Part shown: piece after piece, positions 1-6,608 of the stretch | Layout of the letters: each line of letters opens with the position of its first letter | How positions within the stretch are numbered: position 1 is the first letter of the stretch | Assembly: GCA_002390045.1 (NCBI GenBank) | Contig: DGSB01000004.1 | Location: 1-8,866 of the forward strand | From: Fibrobacter sp. UBA4373 | Lineage (GTDB): Bacteria > Fibrobacterota > Fibrobacteria > Fibrobacterales > Fibrobacteraceae | Length of the DNA stretch: 8,866 nucleotides | Direction of reading: 5' to 3' | Notes under the pieces: generated by a model | The model's database searches: none | Told to the model about the DNA's origin: nothing | What the model saw: only the letters and a program-made list of their open reading frames with translations | Made by a program: the position numbers and the translations under genes

Positions 1-434
1 CCGATATCGAGCCCGGCGTCCGCCTTGATATGTTCCAAGGCGACCGGATTTTGAAAGGATGCGTAGCAGGCGGTCGCAAACGAACCGCCGGCCTTGGGCT
101 GAGGAACCACGTTCACAATTTCTGCATAGGGGACTGCGGAGCGTTCTACGATGATCGCTCGGTTCAAGTGTTCGCAGCATTGGGCGGCAACATAGATGCC
201 GAGAGGCTCGAAAACGCTTTGGAGTCCTTTGAGGATCGCCTTGCCGACTTCCGGCACGGAATGGCTGCCGACTTGCTCTCCGAGGGTTTCGCTTGTACTG
301 CACCCGACAACAACGATGGACCCTTTGTGAAGATTTGCCTCTTCTACAAGCTCTTTGGCTGCGTTAGTCGCGTCGTTTTGGATCTGTTCAACCAAATTTT
401 CGTCTTTGACTTCGTAAGTTTGAGTTCCTGACAT
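1..434 (-). CDS. TIGR01440 / UPF0340 (YwlG-like) family protein, C-terminus off the left edge
   Basis: Read on the minus strand, an open frame starts at the ATG complementary to 432-434 and runs through 144 codons off the window edge. Two motifs recall the UPF0340/TIGR01440 family (Bacillus YwlG): GCSTSE at residues 44-49 and QCCEHLNRA at residues 85-93. A proline/glycine stretch (VVPQPKAGG, 109-117) and ADAGLDIG near the edge also fit. Family members are about 180 residues, so roughly the last fifth is missing. The family has no established biochemical role; the conserved cysteines suggest a thiol- or metal-dependent function, which is inference. A ribosome-binding site (AAGAGGA) lies 4 nt before the ATG. 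The gene is divergent from the diguanylate cyclase. Family assignment is from remembered motifs, not a search. No function is claimed. Confidence 0.85.
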   Translation of the reverse strand, partial: MSGTQTYEVKDENLVEQIQNDATNAAKELVEEANLHKGSIVVVGCSTSETLGEQVGSHSVPEVGKAILKGLQSVFEPLGIYVAAQCCEHLNRAIIVERSAVPYAEIVNVVPQPKAGGSFATACYASFQNPVALEHIKADAGLDI

Positions 435-523
435 ATGTTCCTCTTTTGCAAATTTAGGAAATGCTGGATCGCAGAGTGATATGGGTTACTTTCTTGAGCA
501 TTTTCGGGACAAAAATGCACAAA

Positions 524-553
524 TTGAGGAAATTTGGCAAAATCTGTTAGTAT
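524..553 (+). promoter_or_regulatory. candidate sigma70-type promoter of the diguanylate cyclase gene
   Basis: TTGAGG at 524-529 and TAGTAT at 548-553 are separated by 18 nt. Transcription would begin near 560, about 20 nt before the preferred start codon. The match is imperfect and the region is AT-rich, so this is only a candidate. It supports the downstream start at 580 over the ATG at 481, which would place the promoter inside the gene. Confidence 0.35.
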
Positions 554-567
554 ATTTTCTTAAAATG

Positions 568-574
568 AAGGAGG
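568..574 (+). promoter_or_regulatory. ribosome-binding site that decides the cyclase start
   Basis: AAGGAGG is a full Shine-Dalgarno match, 5 nt before the ATG at 580. In-frame ATGs at 481 and 565 have no comparable site, so 580 is taken as the start. Confidence 0.8.
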
Positions 575-579
575 CCTTG

Positions 580-2112
580 ATGGGCGACGGACAGTTTTCC
601 ACGATAGATTCTTACGAAACTTTTTTGAAGCAGACGAGAATCAAGATCAATGGAATGCTGAATAAGGTTTTGTGGATTTGCATTATCGCGGGTCCGGCTT
701 TGGCTTTGGGTATTTGGGCCGGAATTTTCCCGAGAGTGCAGTATTCGACGAGTTTTTCCATTACGGCTTTATTGACGCTGGTCGCCATCTGCCACAAATT
801 TTTAGTCAGCAAATTTGCGGAATCCAGAATTACGAGTTACTTTGCGCTCATCGCACTGGATGTTGTCTTGTTCTATATGGCAAGTTGCCATGTAAATATC
901 GCGTTGACCTATTTCCTTGTGCCGTTGGTGGCCCTCCTTTTTTGCGATAAAAAACTGTACCTCTTGACGTGCGCGTTGAATTTTATCGTCATGCTGACTT
1001 CCGTGTGGAATATTTCGGAACATTATGCGCAAACGACCATTACGAACGAAACCCCGCTGCAATGGTATTTGAACTTGATCGGAGGATATGTAATCGAATC
1101 GTCGATTTTGGTGGCGGCCGGTTATTTGGTATGCAAGCATATGGTCGTCTACTTCTCGAATTTTTACAAGAATCAGGCGCAGCTGTTAGAAAAGGAAGAA
1201 AAAATTACGGAACAGTTTGCCATCCTGAGCTCGATGACGGAAATCTACCAGAGCGTCAACCTGCTCGATCTAGAGGCCAAGACTTCTACGTTTTTTGGAC
1301 AGCATTGCAAGGATCTGGAAATTTTGGATTGGTCCAAGCGTACGCGTACCAAACTGAATGAAGAGCTGTCCAGACAGGTGATGCTTGACCAGTATGAAAA
1401 TTTCCTTCACTTTACGAATTTGTCGACCTTGGTTGACCGTATCGGTCAAAAGAAGGTCATCAGCGATGAATTCATCAGTGTGATTCACGGTTGGTTCCGC
1501 GCCCAATATATCGTCGTGAACCGGAATGCGGAAGGGGTTCCGAATAAGGTAATTTATACTATCCAGAATATCGATGAGGATAAAAAGCGCGAAGAGCATT
1601 TGATCCGTATTTCGAATACCGATGAAATGACCCATTTGTTCAATCGAAGATCCTATGAAAATGATGTGCACCATTATAAAAATGCCGCGGATATCAATCC
1701 GAACTTGGTGCTTGTCTCGGCGGATACCAACGGACTTAAACAGGTGAATGATACCCTCGGACATGAAGCGGGGGATGAAATCATTATGGCGACGGCAAAT
1801 TGCCTTGTGTCTGTCTTTGGGAACATTGGGAAAATTTATCGCATTGGCGGTGATGAATTCATGGTGGTGGCTTATACGGCCACGGATTTTGAAAAGGTCA
1901 AGGATCGCTTCTTAGAACAGGTTCGAGCTTGGTCTGGAAATCGGGTCGACCGCTTGGCTGTTTCTATCGGGTATGTCTGCAAAAAGGATTTCCCGGATGC
2001 GAACATCGAAGAATTGGAAAAGATTGTCGATTCCCGAATGTATGCGATGAAGCATGAATTTTACAAGGATAAGGCGCACGACAGACGTGTCAAGAGAAAT
2101 GCCATTTCCTAG
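580..2112 (+). CDS. membrane-anchored diguanylate cyclase (six TM, PAS-like linker, GGDEF)
   Basis: Predicted to make cyclic di-GMP from two GTP at the inner face of the cytoplasmic membrane. The 510-residue product has about six hydrophobic helices (near 30-49, 58-75, 86-103, 107-122, 125-143 and 165-184). A charged helix follows, then a PAS-like region at about 267-345 ending in an IDEDKKREE linker, then a GGDEF domain from about 345. The active site looks intact: D382 in DTNGLKQVND, with N390 as the usual guanine-contacting Asn, and GGDEF at 423-427. The inhibitory RxxD site is absent; the aligned positions are Gly and Gly. The membrane part matches no named sensor domain that I recognise, so the signal is unknown. 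The frame is open from 481, but the strong ribosome-binding site at 568-574 favours 580. It has no obvious functional link to leuCD downstream. Confidence 0.9.
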   Translation: MGDGQFSTIDSYETFLKQTRIKINGMLNKVLWICIIAGPALALGIWAGIFPRVQYSTSFSITALLTLVAICHKFLVSKFAESRITSYFALIALDVVLFYMASCHVNIALTYFLVPLVALLFCDKKLYLLTCALNFIVMLTSVWNISEHYAQTTITNETPLQWYLNLIGGYVIESSILVAAGYLVCKHMVVYFSNFYKNQAQLLEKEEKITEQFAILSSMTEIYQSVNLLDLEAKTSTFFGQHCKDLEILDWSKRTRTKLNEELSRQVMLDQYENFLHFTNLSTLVDRIGQKKVISDEFISVIHGWFRAQYIVVNRNAEGVPNKVIYTIQNIDEDKKREEHLIRISNTDEMTHLFNRRSYENDVHHYKNAADINPNLVLVSADTNGLKQVNDTLGHEAGDEIIMATANCLVSVFGNIGKIYRIGGDEFMVVAYTATDFEKVKDRFLEQVRAWSGNRVDRLAVSIGYVCKKDFPDANIEELEKIVDSRMYAMKHEFYKDKAHDRRVKRNAIS

Positions 2113-2140
2113 TTGTCGTGGAAGCAATCCACAGGACAAC
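2112..2140 (+). promoter_or_regulatory. strong hairpin between the cyclase stop codon and leuC
   Basis: The arm at 2112-2122 (GTTGTCGTGGA) pairs with TCCAC (2128-2132) and GACAAC (2135-2140). There is a 5-nt loop (AGCAA) and one 2-nt bulge (AG, 2133-2134), giving 11 base pairs. The left arm begins on the last base of the cyclase stop codon. No T-tract follows directly, so it is not a classical intrinsic terminator. It may protect the cyclase mRNA 3' end, terminate weakly, or act as a DNA operator, since its right arm overlaps the candidate leuC -35 box. Confidence 0.6.
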
Positions 2141-2161
2141 GCCCAAGAAATTTTCTATATT
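2133..2161 (+). promoter_or_regulatory. candidate leuCD promoter
   Basis: AGGACA (2133-2138, four of six bases matching TTGACA) and TATATT (2156-2161, five of six matching TATAAT) are 17 nt apart. Transcription would begin near 2168, leaving a leader of about 33 nt. That is too short for a T-box or a leucine attenuator. The -35 element lies in the right arm of the hairpin at 2112-2140. Confidence 0.45.
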
Positions 2162-2200
2162 ACGCGCAACATTTCGTACATCCCTACGAGAAGGTGTTCT

Positions 2201-3610
2201 ATGGGCAAAAATTTATACCAGAAAGTGTTTGAAAGTCACATCGTGGGCAAGCTCCCGAGCGGGCAGTATCAGCTGTTCATCGGAACTCATCTTTGCCATG
2301 AAGTGACCAGTCCGCAGGCCTTTGCGATGCTTCGTGAAGAAGGTCTCAAGGTCAAGTATCCAGAACGTACATTCGCGACGGTTGACCACATCATTCCGAC
2401 GACGACCGATGCTCGTGTTCGTCCGTTCAAGGATCCGATTTCGGAAGAAATGCTTGAACACCTTGAAAAGAACACCCGCGACTTTGGCGTGCGCTTCTTT
2501 GGCCCGGATGCTGGCGAACAGGGTGTGATCCACATCGTTGGACCGGAAGAAGGCGTGACTCAACCGGGTATGACGGTCGCTTGCGGTGACTCCCATACGG
2601 CAACTCACGGTGCTTTCGGCGCTGTGGCTTTCGGTATTGGTACAAGCCAGGTGGCAGACGTCCTCGCTACGCAGACTCTCGCCATGAGCCCGCTCAAGAC
2701 CCGTCGCATCAACTTCACCGGTAAGCTTCAGCCGGGTGTGACTGCGAAGGATATCGCTCTTGCTTACATCGCAAAGCTCGGTGTGAACGGCGGTGTCGGC
2801 TACGCTTATGAATTTGCTGGTCCGGTGATCGAAAACCTCGACATGGAAGGCCGTATGACGGTCTGCAACATGGCCATCGAAGGCGGTGCACGTGTCGGTT
2901 ACTGCAATCCGGACGAAAAAACGTTTGCATTCCTCCGCGGCAAGCCGTTTGCTCCGAAGGAAGACAAGTGGGACGAAGCGGTCGCTTATTGGAAGTCCGT
3001 CGCTTCCGATCCGGACGCAACGTTTGATGACGAAGTCGAAATCGACTGCAATAAGCTCGAACCGATGGTTACCTGGGGCATCACCCCGGCACAGGCGATG
3101 CAGTTGAACGAAAATATGCCGAAGATCAGCGAATTCACTGGTTCGGAACAGAAGGTGATTCGCGAAGCCTATGAATATATGGGCTGGGAAGAAGGCGGCA
3201 AGATGCTCGGCACTCCGATCGATATCGCGTTCGTCGGTAGCTGCACGAATGGCCGTCTCCCGGACTTGATCGCCGCGGCAGAAATCATGAAGGGTCACCA
3301 CGTTTCTCCGACTGTAAAAATGTGGGTTGTCCCAGGTTCCCAGAAGATCAAGAAGGAAGCCGAAGACCTCGGTCTCGATAAGATCTTTACGGATGCAGGC
3401 GCAGAATGGCGCGATGCTGGATGCTCTCTCTGCCTCGCCATGAACCCGGATAAGCTTCAGGGCCGTCAGGTCAGCGCAAGCTCGAGCAACCGCAATTTTA
3501 AGGGCCGTCAGGGAAGCCCGACCGGTCGTACGATTCTCATGAGCCCGATCATGGTGGCTGCTGCCGCTATCGAAGGTAAAGTGACCGACGTTCGTAAGTA
3601 CATCAAGTAA
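2201..3610 (+). CDS. leuC: 3-isopropylmalate dehydratase large subunit
   Basis: Large, iron-sulfur-bearing subunit of isopropylmalate isomerase. With LeuD it converts 2-isopropylmalate to 3-isopropylmalate through 2-isopropylmaleate in cytoplasmic leucine synthesis. The 469-residue length is normal for bacterial LeuC. The three [4Fe-4S] cysteines are present: C348 in GSCTNGR, and C408 and C411 in GCSLCLAMN. Other family blocks include DHIIPT near the N-terminus, the CGDSHTATHGAFGA segment, and the C-terminal SSSNRNFKGRQG, which carries the substrate-binding region. The frame is open back to 2054, but that extension overlaps the cyclase gene. The ATG at 2201 gives the expected N-terminus (MGKNLYQKVF) behind a GAAGGTG ribosome-binding site. 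leuD follows after 14 nt. leuA and leuB are not in this window. Codon use is strongly biased, consistent with good expression. Confidence 0.98.
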   Translation: MGKNLYQKVFESHIVGKLPSGQYQLFIGTHLCHEVTSPQAFAMLREEGLKVKYPERTFATVDHIIPTTTDARVRPFKDPISEEMLEHLEKNTRDFGVRFFGPDAGEQGVIHIVGPEEGVTQPGMTVACGDSHTATHGAFGAVAFGIGTSQVADVLATQTLAMSPLKTRRINFTGKLQPGVTAKDIALAYIAKLGVNGGVGYAYEFAGPVIENLDMEGRMTVCNMAIEGGARVGYCNPDEKTFAFLRGKPFAPKEDKWDEAVAYWKSVASDPDATFDDEVEIDCNKLEPMVTWGITPAQAMQLNENMPKISEFTGSEQKVIREAYEYMGWEEGGKMLGTPIDIAFVGSCTNGRLPDLIAAAEIMKGHHVSPTVKMWVVPGSQKIKKEAEDLGLDKIFTDAGAEWRDAGCSLCLAMNPDKLQGRQVSASSSNRNFKGRQGSPTGRTILMSPIMVAAAAIEGKVTDVRKYIK

Positions 3611-3614
3611 GGAG
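3609..3614 (+). promoter_or_regulatory. leuD ribosome-binding site overlapping the leuC stop codon
   Basis: AAGGAG uses the last two bases of the leuC TAA and sits 10 nt before the leuD ATG. A ribosome terminating on leuC therefore covers the leuD initiation site. This suits coupled, equimolar synthesis of the two subunits. Confidence 0.75.
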
Positions 3615-3624
3615 CGCAAAGATT

Positions 3625-4233
3625 ATGTTGACTGTGATTGATACTGTAAAGGGTTCCGGCATTCCTCTGCGCGGAAACGACATCGACACGGACCGCATCA
3701 TTCCGGCCCGCTTCCTCAAGTGCGTGACGTTCGACGGTCTTGGACAGAACGCTTTTGCCGACGATATCGCTGGCCTCGAAGCGCAGGGTAAGGTTCACCC
3801 GTTCCGCGATCCGAAGTATGCAAAGGGCACCGTCCTCGTTTCGAACCGCAACTTTGGCTGCGGCTCGAGCCGTGAACACGCTCCGCAGGCTTTAAAACGC
3901 TGGGGCGTCCGCGCGATCATCGCGGAAAGCTATTCCGAAATCTTCTTCGGCAACTGCGTCGCTATCGGCGTGCCGTGCTTCCGCGTTTCTCATGAAGTTG
4001 CGGACAAGATCCTTTCCTGGATCGAAGAACATCCGTCGGAAGAAATCGTGACGAGCACTCAGGATCGTACCTTGACGATGGGCGGGGAAGTGATTCCTCT
4101 CGAACTCGCCGACGGTCCGCGTGGCCAGTTCCTCGACGGCTCTTGGCACGCTCGCGCTGTCCTCATGTCCCATGCGGATGATGTGGAAAAGCTTGCTGGC
4201 AAACTTCCGTACATGAAGTTCCTCGCTCGCTAA
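3625..4233 (+). CDS. leuD: 3-isopropylmalate dehydratase small subunit
   Basis: Small (swivel-domain) subunit of isopropylmalate isomerase, the partner of LeuC. The 202-residue length is typical of the proteobacterial-type LeuD rather than the shorter archaeal-type form of about 165 residues. Diagnostic blocks are GNDIDTDRIIPARFLK from residue 17, and SNRNFGCGSSREHAP from residue 73, the conserved loop that contributes to substrate recognition. WGVRAIIAESYSEIFFGN follows, as in the family. The ATG at 3625 has an AAGGAG site 10 nt upstream and gives a standard N-terminus. It ends the operon: a hairpin and then a strong intrinsic terminator follow within 60 nt. The gene appears intact. Confidence 0.98.
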   Translation: MLTVIDTVKGSGIPLRGNDIDTDRIIPARFLKCVTFDGLGQNAFADDIAGLEAQGKVHPFRDPKYAKGTVLVSNRNFGCGSSREHAPQALKRWGVRAIIAESYSEIFFGNCVAIGVPCFRVSHEVADKILSWIEEHPSEEIVTSTQDRTLTMGGEVIPLELADGPRGQFLDGSWHARAVLMSHADDVEKLAGKLPYMKFLAR

Positions 4234-4237
4234 TTTG

Positions 4238-4256
4238 TTCTAAAGCCTTTTTAGAA
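4238..4256 (+). repeat. small inverted repeat after leuD
   Basis: TTCTAAA (4238-4244) and TTTAGAA (4250-4256) form a 7-bp stem with a 5-nt loop, directly after the leuD stop. It is AT-rich and weaker than the terminator that follows at 4266. It may help terminate minus-strand transcription or stabilise the mRNA end. Confidence 0.45.
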
Positions 4257-4265
4257 AAAAGAAAA

Positions 4266-4294
4266 CCGGATCCTTGCGGGTCCGGCTTTTTTTT
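4266..4294 (+). terminator. intrinsic terminator of leuCD
   Basis: CCGGATCC (4266-4273) pairs with GGGTCCGG (4278-4285), 8 bp including one T-G wobble, around the tetraloop TTGC. A run of eight T follows (4287-4294). A-rich sequence precedes the stem, so it could also stop minus-strand transcription. Confidence 0.92.
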
Positions 4295-4379
4295 GGGGGA
4301 GGGGACTATGAAATCTTTTGGATTTCATGATTTGGATGCATGGGCATCGATCCGCGTTGCAACGGAGGCTGCATTTTTT

Positions 4380-4415
4380 TTGTCAGAGAGAAAAATTTTT
4401 TATATGGGATAAAAT
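4380..4415 (+). promoter_or_regulatory. possible promoter of the beta-helix lipoprotein gene
   Basis: TTGTCA (4380-4385) is a good -35 match. The nearest -10-like boxes are TATATG (4401-4406, 15-nt spacing) and TAAAAT (4410-4415, 24-nt spacing). Neither spacing is ideal. A start of transcription here would leave a leader of over 100 nt. Low confidence. Confidence 0.3.
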
Positions 4416-4495
4416 GTTTCGGTAGGGGTAAAGAGTTTCGATTTTTTCGAAAAAAATAGGGAATACGAACGGTACAAATGTTCCCGTCCTGTTTT

Positions 4496-4523
4496 GAAAA
4501 AAGGATATTTAAAGAAAAAAGGA
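4496..4523 (+). repeat. duplicated Shine-Dalgarno sequence before the lipoprotein gene
   Basis: GAAAAAAGGA occurs at 4496-4505 and again at 4514-4523, offset by 18 nt. Only the second is correctly placed, with AGGA 6 nt before the ATG at 4530. The second copy is part of AGGACGG (4520-4526), which is complementary to CCGTCCT at 4484-4490. Confidence 0.7.
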
Positions 4524-4529
4524 CGGAAA

Positions 4530-6332
4530 ATGATGAATTCGACATTCAAATTTGTCTTGATTTTCGGTAGCGCTTTTGCATTGTCCGCATGCTCCACTTC
4601 AACGGATGGGACTTCTGCGGCAGCAATCAATAGTGGAATTCCGGTTTCAGAAACTTCATCGTCGAGTGTTTTGGGAACGTCTTCTGTGAGCATTTCCGGA
4701 ACCTCCTCTTCTTCGGTGACATCGCAATCCGTCAGTTCTGCGGTCGTTTACACAGAATCGGACGAAAACCTGGTAATGACATTTTCTGCATCGGGCCTTG
4801 TGGTGACAAACGATGTGAACAGCTGTGTGACGGTCGATGGCAACCTGGCAACGATCACTTGTGCCGGCAGCTATTACATGACCGGTTCTTCGGATGATTT
4901 TCAGGTCCTTGTGAATGCGGATACGGCATCAAAGGTTTACCTTTATCTGAATGACCTTACTTTGACGAGCGCAAGCGATGCTCCGATTTATGTGCAGTCC
5001 GCAGACAAGGTCTTTTTCATGCTGGTGGATGGAACTGTAAATTCGCTTTCGGACGCAAGTTCCCGCAATAAAACCTGGAGCTATACCGATGAAAGTGGCG
5101 AAGCGAAAGTCGATACGACGGGCGCGGTCATCTACGCCAAGAAGGACATCACTTTCAAAGGAAATGGCGCTTTAACTGTAAACGCGAATTACAATAACGG
5201 AATTCACACAACCAAGGATTTAAAAATCAAGGACGTGCCGACTCTGGTCGTTTCTGCCGAAAATAACGCCATCAAGGGTAAGAACTCGGTTGAAATCGAA
5301 GGCGGCTACTTTACGATTACGGCGGGCGGTGACGGGATCAAGTCCGATGAAGATGAAGCGTCCGATCTCTTGGAAGGAAAAGGTTACATACAAATTAACG
5401 GCGTCGAGTTCGATATTCAGTCGGGTGACGACGGCATTGCGGCGACGAACTATCTTTTGATTGACGACAGCGTGAGCACTCCGCTGATTACAATCCATGC
5501 AAGCGGGGATGGCCTAAAAGTTTCGGACGAAACGGGAACGGTGGCATCGACTGCCAATTTGAACGCGGGAGTCATTACGATTGCAGCTGGCTCAAGTGCA
5601 GACGGTATCGATGTAGATTCCGTACTGAATTTAAACGGGGCAACAATTGCGGTGACCTCTTCCTATGAAGGCTTTGAAGCGGCCTTGATCCATGCGAATG
5701 GCGGCGTGACGAGCGTGTATGCGTCCGATGACGGCTGGAATGCGACCAAAGGTTCTAGTTCCCAGGGCATGGGCGGATCGTTTTTGGCGACGGGATCCGG
5801 TTATCCGGCTATCCATGTGAATGGAGGTTACCATTACGTGAAGACTGGTTCCGGTGATACGGACGGAATTGATTCGAATGGAGATATAAACATCAGCGGA
5901 GGCGTTATCGTCATCGAAGCGGGCGGAAACATTGTCGATGTGGGAGATAACGGATCCATGTATTATACGGGCGGAATTTTGATGGGCTTCGGATCGAAGA
6001 ATGAAGGCGTTCCTTCTGGTGGTGTATCGGTGTGTGCAGGTGGCTCGAGCTCTGGTGGTATGGGCGGAGGTCGTCCTTCGCAAACGACAACTTCTGGATC
6101 GTTCTCGGCTGGAATGCGCGTGTCGGCTTTAAGTGGATCCACGGTCCTTTCGACATATACACTTACGCAATCTGCGTCACAAATGATTTATATTTGGACC
6201 GCTTCCGCAACGATTTATTCCGGAGGCACTTATACGGCGGGAACCGAAATCAGTTTTGGCTACGGTGAAGACGGTTCCCTTTCGAATGGAACGGCAGTTT
6301 CGACGAACTCCTGTTCGTCAGGAATGATGTAA
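4530..6332 (+). CDS. Cthe_2159-family beta-helix carbohydrate-binding lipoprotein
   Basis: Predicted 600-residue surface or periplasmic lipoprotein. Residues 1-20 form a signal peptide ending in the lipobox LSAC with C21 as the lipidated residue. A serine/threonine-rich linker spans about 22-73. Residues from about 75 to 500 show parallel beta-helix repeats typical of the Cthe_2159 / DUF4353 family: 'PIYVQSADKVFF', 'NGIHTTKDLKI', 'NAIKGKNSVEIEGG', 'GGDGIKSDEDE' (267-277) and 'SGDDGIAATNYLLI'. A Gly/Ser/Met patch lies near 504-525, followed by a C-terminal beta domain. The Clostridium thermocellum founding member binds cellulose and polygalacturonate, so plant-wall polysaccharide binding is plausible here but unproven. 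A catalytic role cannot be excluded. ATG 4530 (or 4533; the gene begins ATGATG) gives a proper lipoprotein signal; the in-frame TTG at 4494 would put a charged stretch before it. The gene appears monocistronic, with its own terminator. Confidence 0.88.
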   Translation: MMNSTFKFVLIFGSAFALSACSTSTDGTSAAAINSGIPVSETSSSSVLGTSSVSISGTSSSSVTSQSVSSAVVYTESDENLVMTFSASGLVVTNDVNSCVTVDGNLATITCAGSYYMTGSSDDFQVLVNADTASKVYLYLNDLTLTSASDAPIYVQSADKVFFMLVDGTVNSLSDASSRNKTWSYTDESGEAKVDTTGAVIYAKKDITFKGNGALTVNANYNNGIHTTKDLKIKDVPTLVVSAENNAIKGKNSVEIEGGYFTITAGGDGIKSDEDEASDLLEGKGYIQINGVEFDIQSGDDGIAATNYLLIDDSVSTPLITIHASGDGLKVSDETGTVASTANLNAGVITIAAGSSADGIDVDSVLNLNGATIAVTSSYEGFEAALIHANGGVTSVYASDDGWNATKGSSSQGMGGSFLATGSGYPAIHVNGGYHYVKTGSGDTDGIDSNGDINISGGVIVIEAGGNIVDVGDNGSMYYTGGILMGFGSKNEGVPSGGVSVCAGGSSSGGMGGGRPSQTTTSGSFSAGMRVSALSGSTVLSTYTLTQSASQMIYIWTASATIYSGGTYTAGTEISFGYGEDGSLSNGTAVSTNSCSSGMM

Positions 6333-6378
6333 TTCGAGTTTCCCTTCTGTGGAGACTTTTGTGAGAAGCTTCCCAGAC

Positions 6379-6407
6379 AAAAAGTCCCGCTTGATGCAGG
6401 ACTTTTT
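6379..6407 (+). terminator. intrinsic terminator of the beta-helix lipoprotein gene
   Basis: AAAAAGTCC (6379-6387) pairs with GGACTTTTT (6399-6407), a perfect 9-bp stem with an 11-nt loop. The T-run forms part of the stem and continues into GATTTT. The A-run on the other side lets it act in both directions. Confidence 0.85.
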
Positions 6408-6439
6408 GATTTTAAAAATGTTTTTGAGTTAAAAAATGA

Positions 6440-6465
6440 AAAGGCCTCACTGGTGTGAGGCCTTT
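6440..6465 (-). terminator. intrinsic terminator of tRNA-Gly
   Basis: AAAGGCCTCAC (6440-6450) and GTGAGGCCTTT (6455-6465) make a perfect 11-bp stem with a 4-nt loop. Read on the minus strand it begins 2 nt after the tRNA 3' end and is followed by TTCATTTTTT. The orientation therefore fits the tRNA. Confidence 0.88.
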
Positions 6466-6467
6466 AG

Positions 6468-6540
<73 letters not shown>

Positions 6541-6572
6541 GGGTGATTCAAATGTAATAAAGAAATGGCGAA

Positions 6573-6602
6573 TTGGACGGGGAATGCAAAAATTTTTATT
6601 GT
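6573..6602 (+). promoter_or_regulatory. candidate promoter giving a leaderless transcript
   Basis: TTGGAC (6573-6578) and TATTGT (6597-6602) are 18 nt apart. The seventh base after the -10 box is the A of the ATG at 6609, so transcription could start on the start codon itself. No Shine-Dalgarno sequence lies in front of that ATG, which agrees with this reading. Confidence 0.4.
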
Positions 6603-6608
6603 TGTAGC

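Larger units (their letters stand above)
4295..4529 (+). other. non-coding stretch between leuD and the beta-helix lipoprotein
   Basis: No convincing gene is visible on either strand. Structured elements are: ATGAAATC/GATTTCAT around TTTTG (4308-4328, perfect 8-bp stem); GATGC/GCATC around ATGG (4335-4348); a 10-bp palindrome CGTTGCAACG (4355-4364); an eight-T run (4374-4381); a T6-CG-A6 palindrome (4442-4455); and CCGTCCT (4484-4490), complementary to AGGACGG (4520-4526). This could be a long structured 5' leader of the next gene or hold a small RNA ending at the T-run. I recognise no known riboswitch class. Confidence 0.6.

Noticed and set aside
30..431. A 133-codon plus-strand open frame at the left edge
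   Set aside because: The minus strand of the same stretch encodes the conserved UPF0340 motifs; this frame shows no domain and no ribosome-binding site.
481..579. The upstream ATG of the cyclase frame
   Set aside because: No ribosome-binding site precedes it and it would contain the candidate promoter; the AAGGAGG at 568-574 points to 580.
2054..2200. A longer N-terminus for LeuC beginning inside the cyclase gene
   Set aside because: It overlaps the cyclase in another frame, lacks a start signal and adds residues absent from LeuC proteins; 2201 gives the canonical start.
2113..2200. A T-box or leucine attenuator before leuC
   Set aside because: The spacer is 88 nt, with no run of leucine codons, no T-box consensus and no alternative terminator with a T-tract.
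2213..3619. A 468-codon open frame on the minus strand opposite leuC
   Set aside because: It mirrors leuC almost exactly and its length comes from the strong codon bias of leuC. It has no recognisable motif or ribosome-binding site, and leuC is certain.
4295..4529. A c-di-GMP riboswitch linked to the nearby cyclase
   Set aside because: The conserved GEMM core sequences are not present in the region.
4306..4545. A small minus-strand gene in the spacer before the lipoprotein
   Set aside because: Its codons fall in A/T tracts and inverted repeats, the product is low-complexity, and it overlaps the start of the lipoprotein gene.
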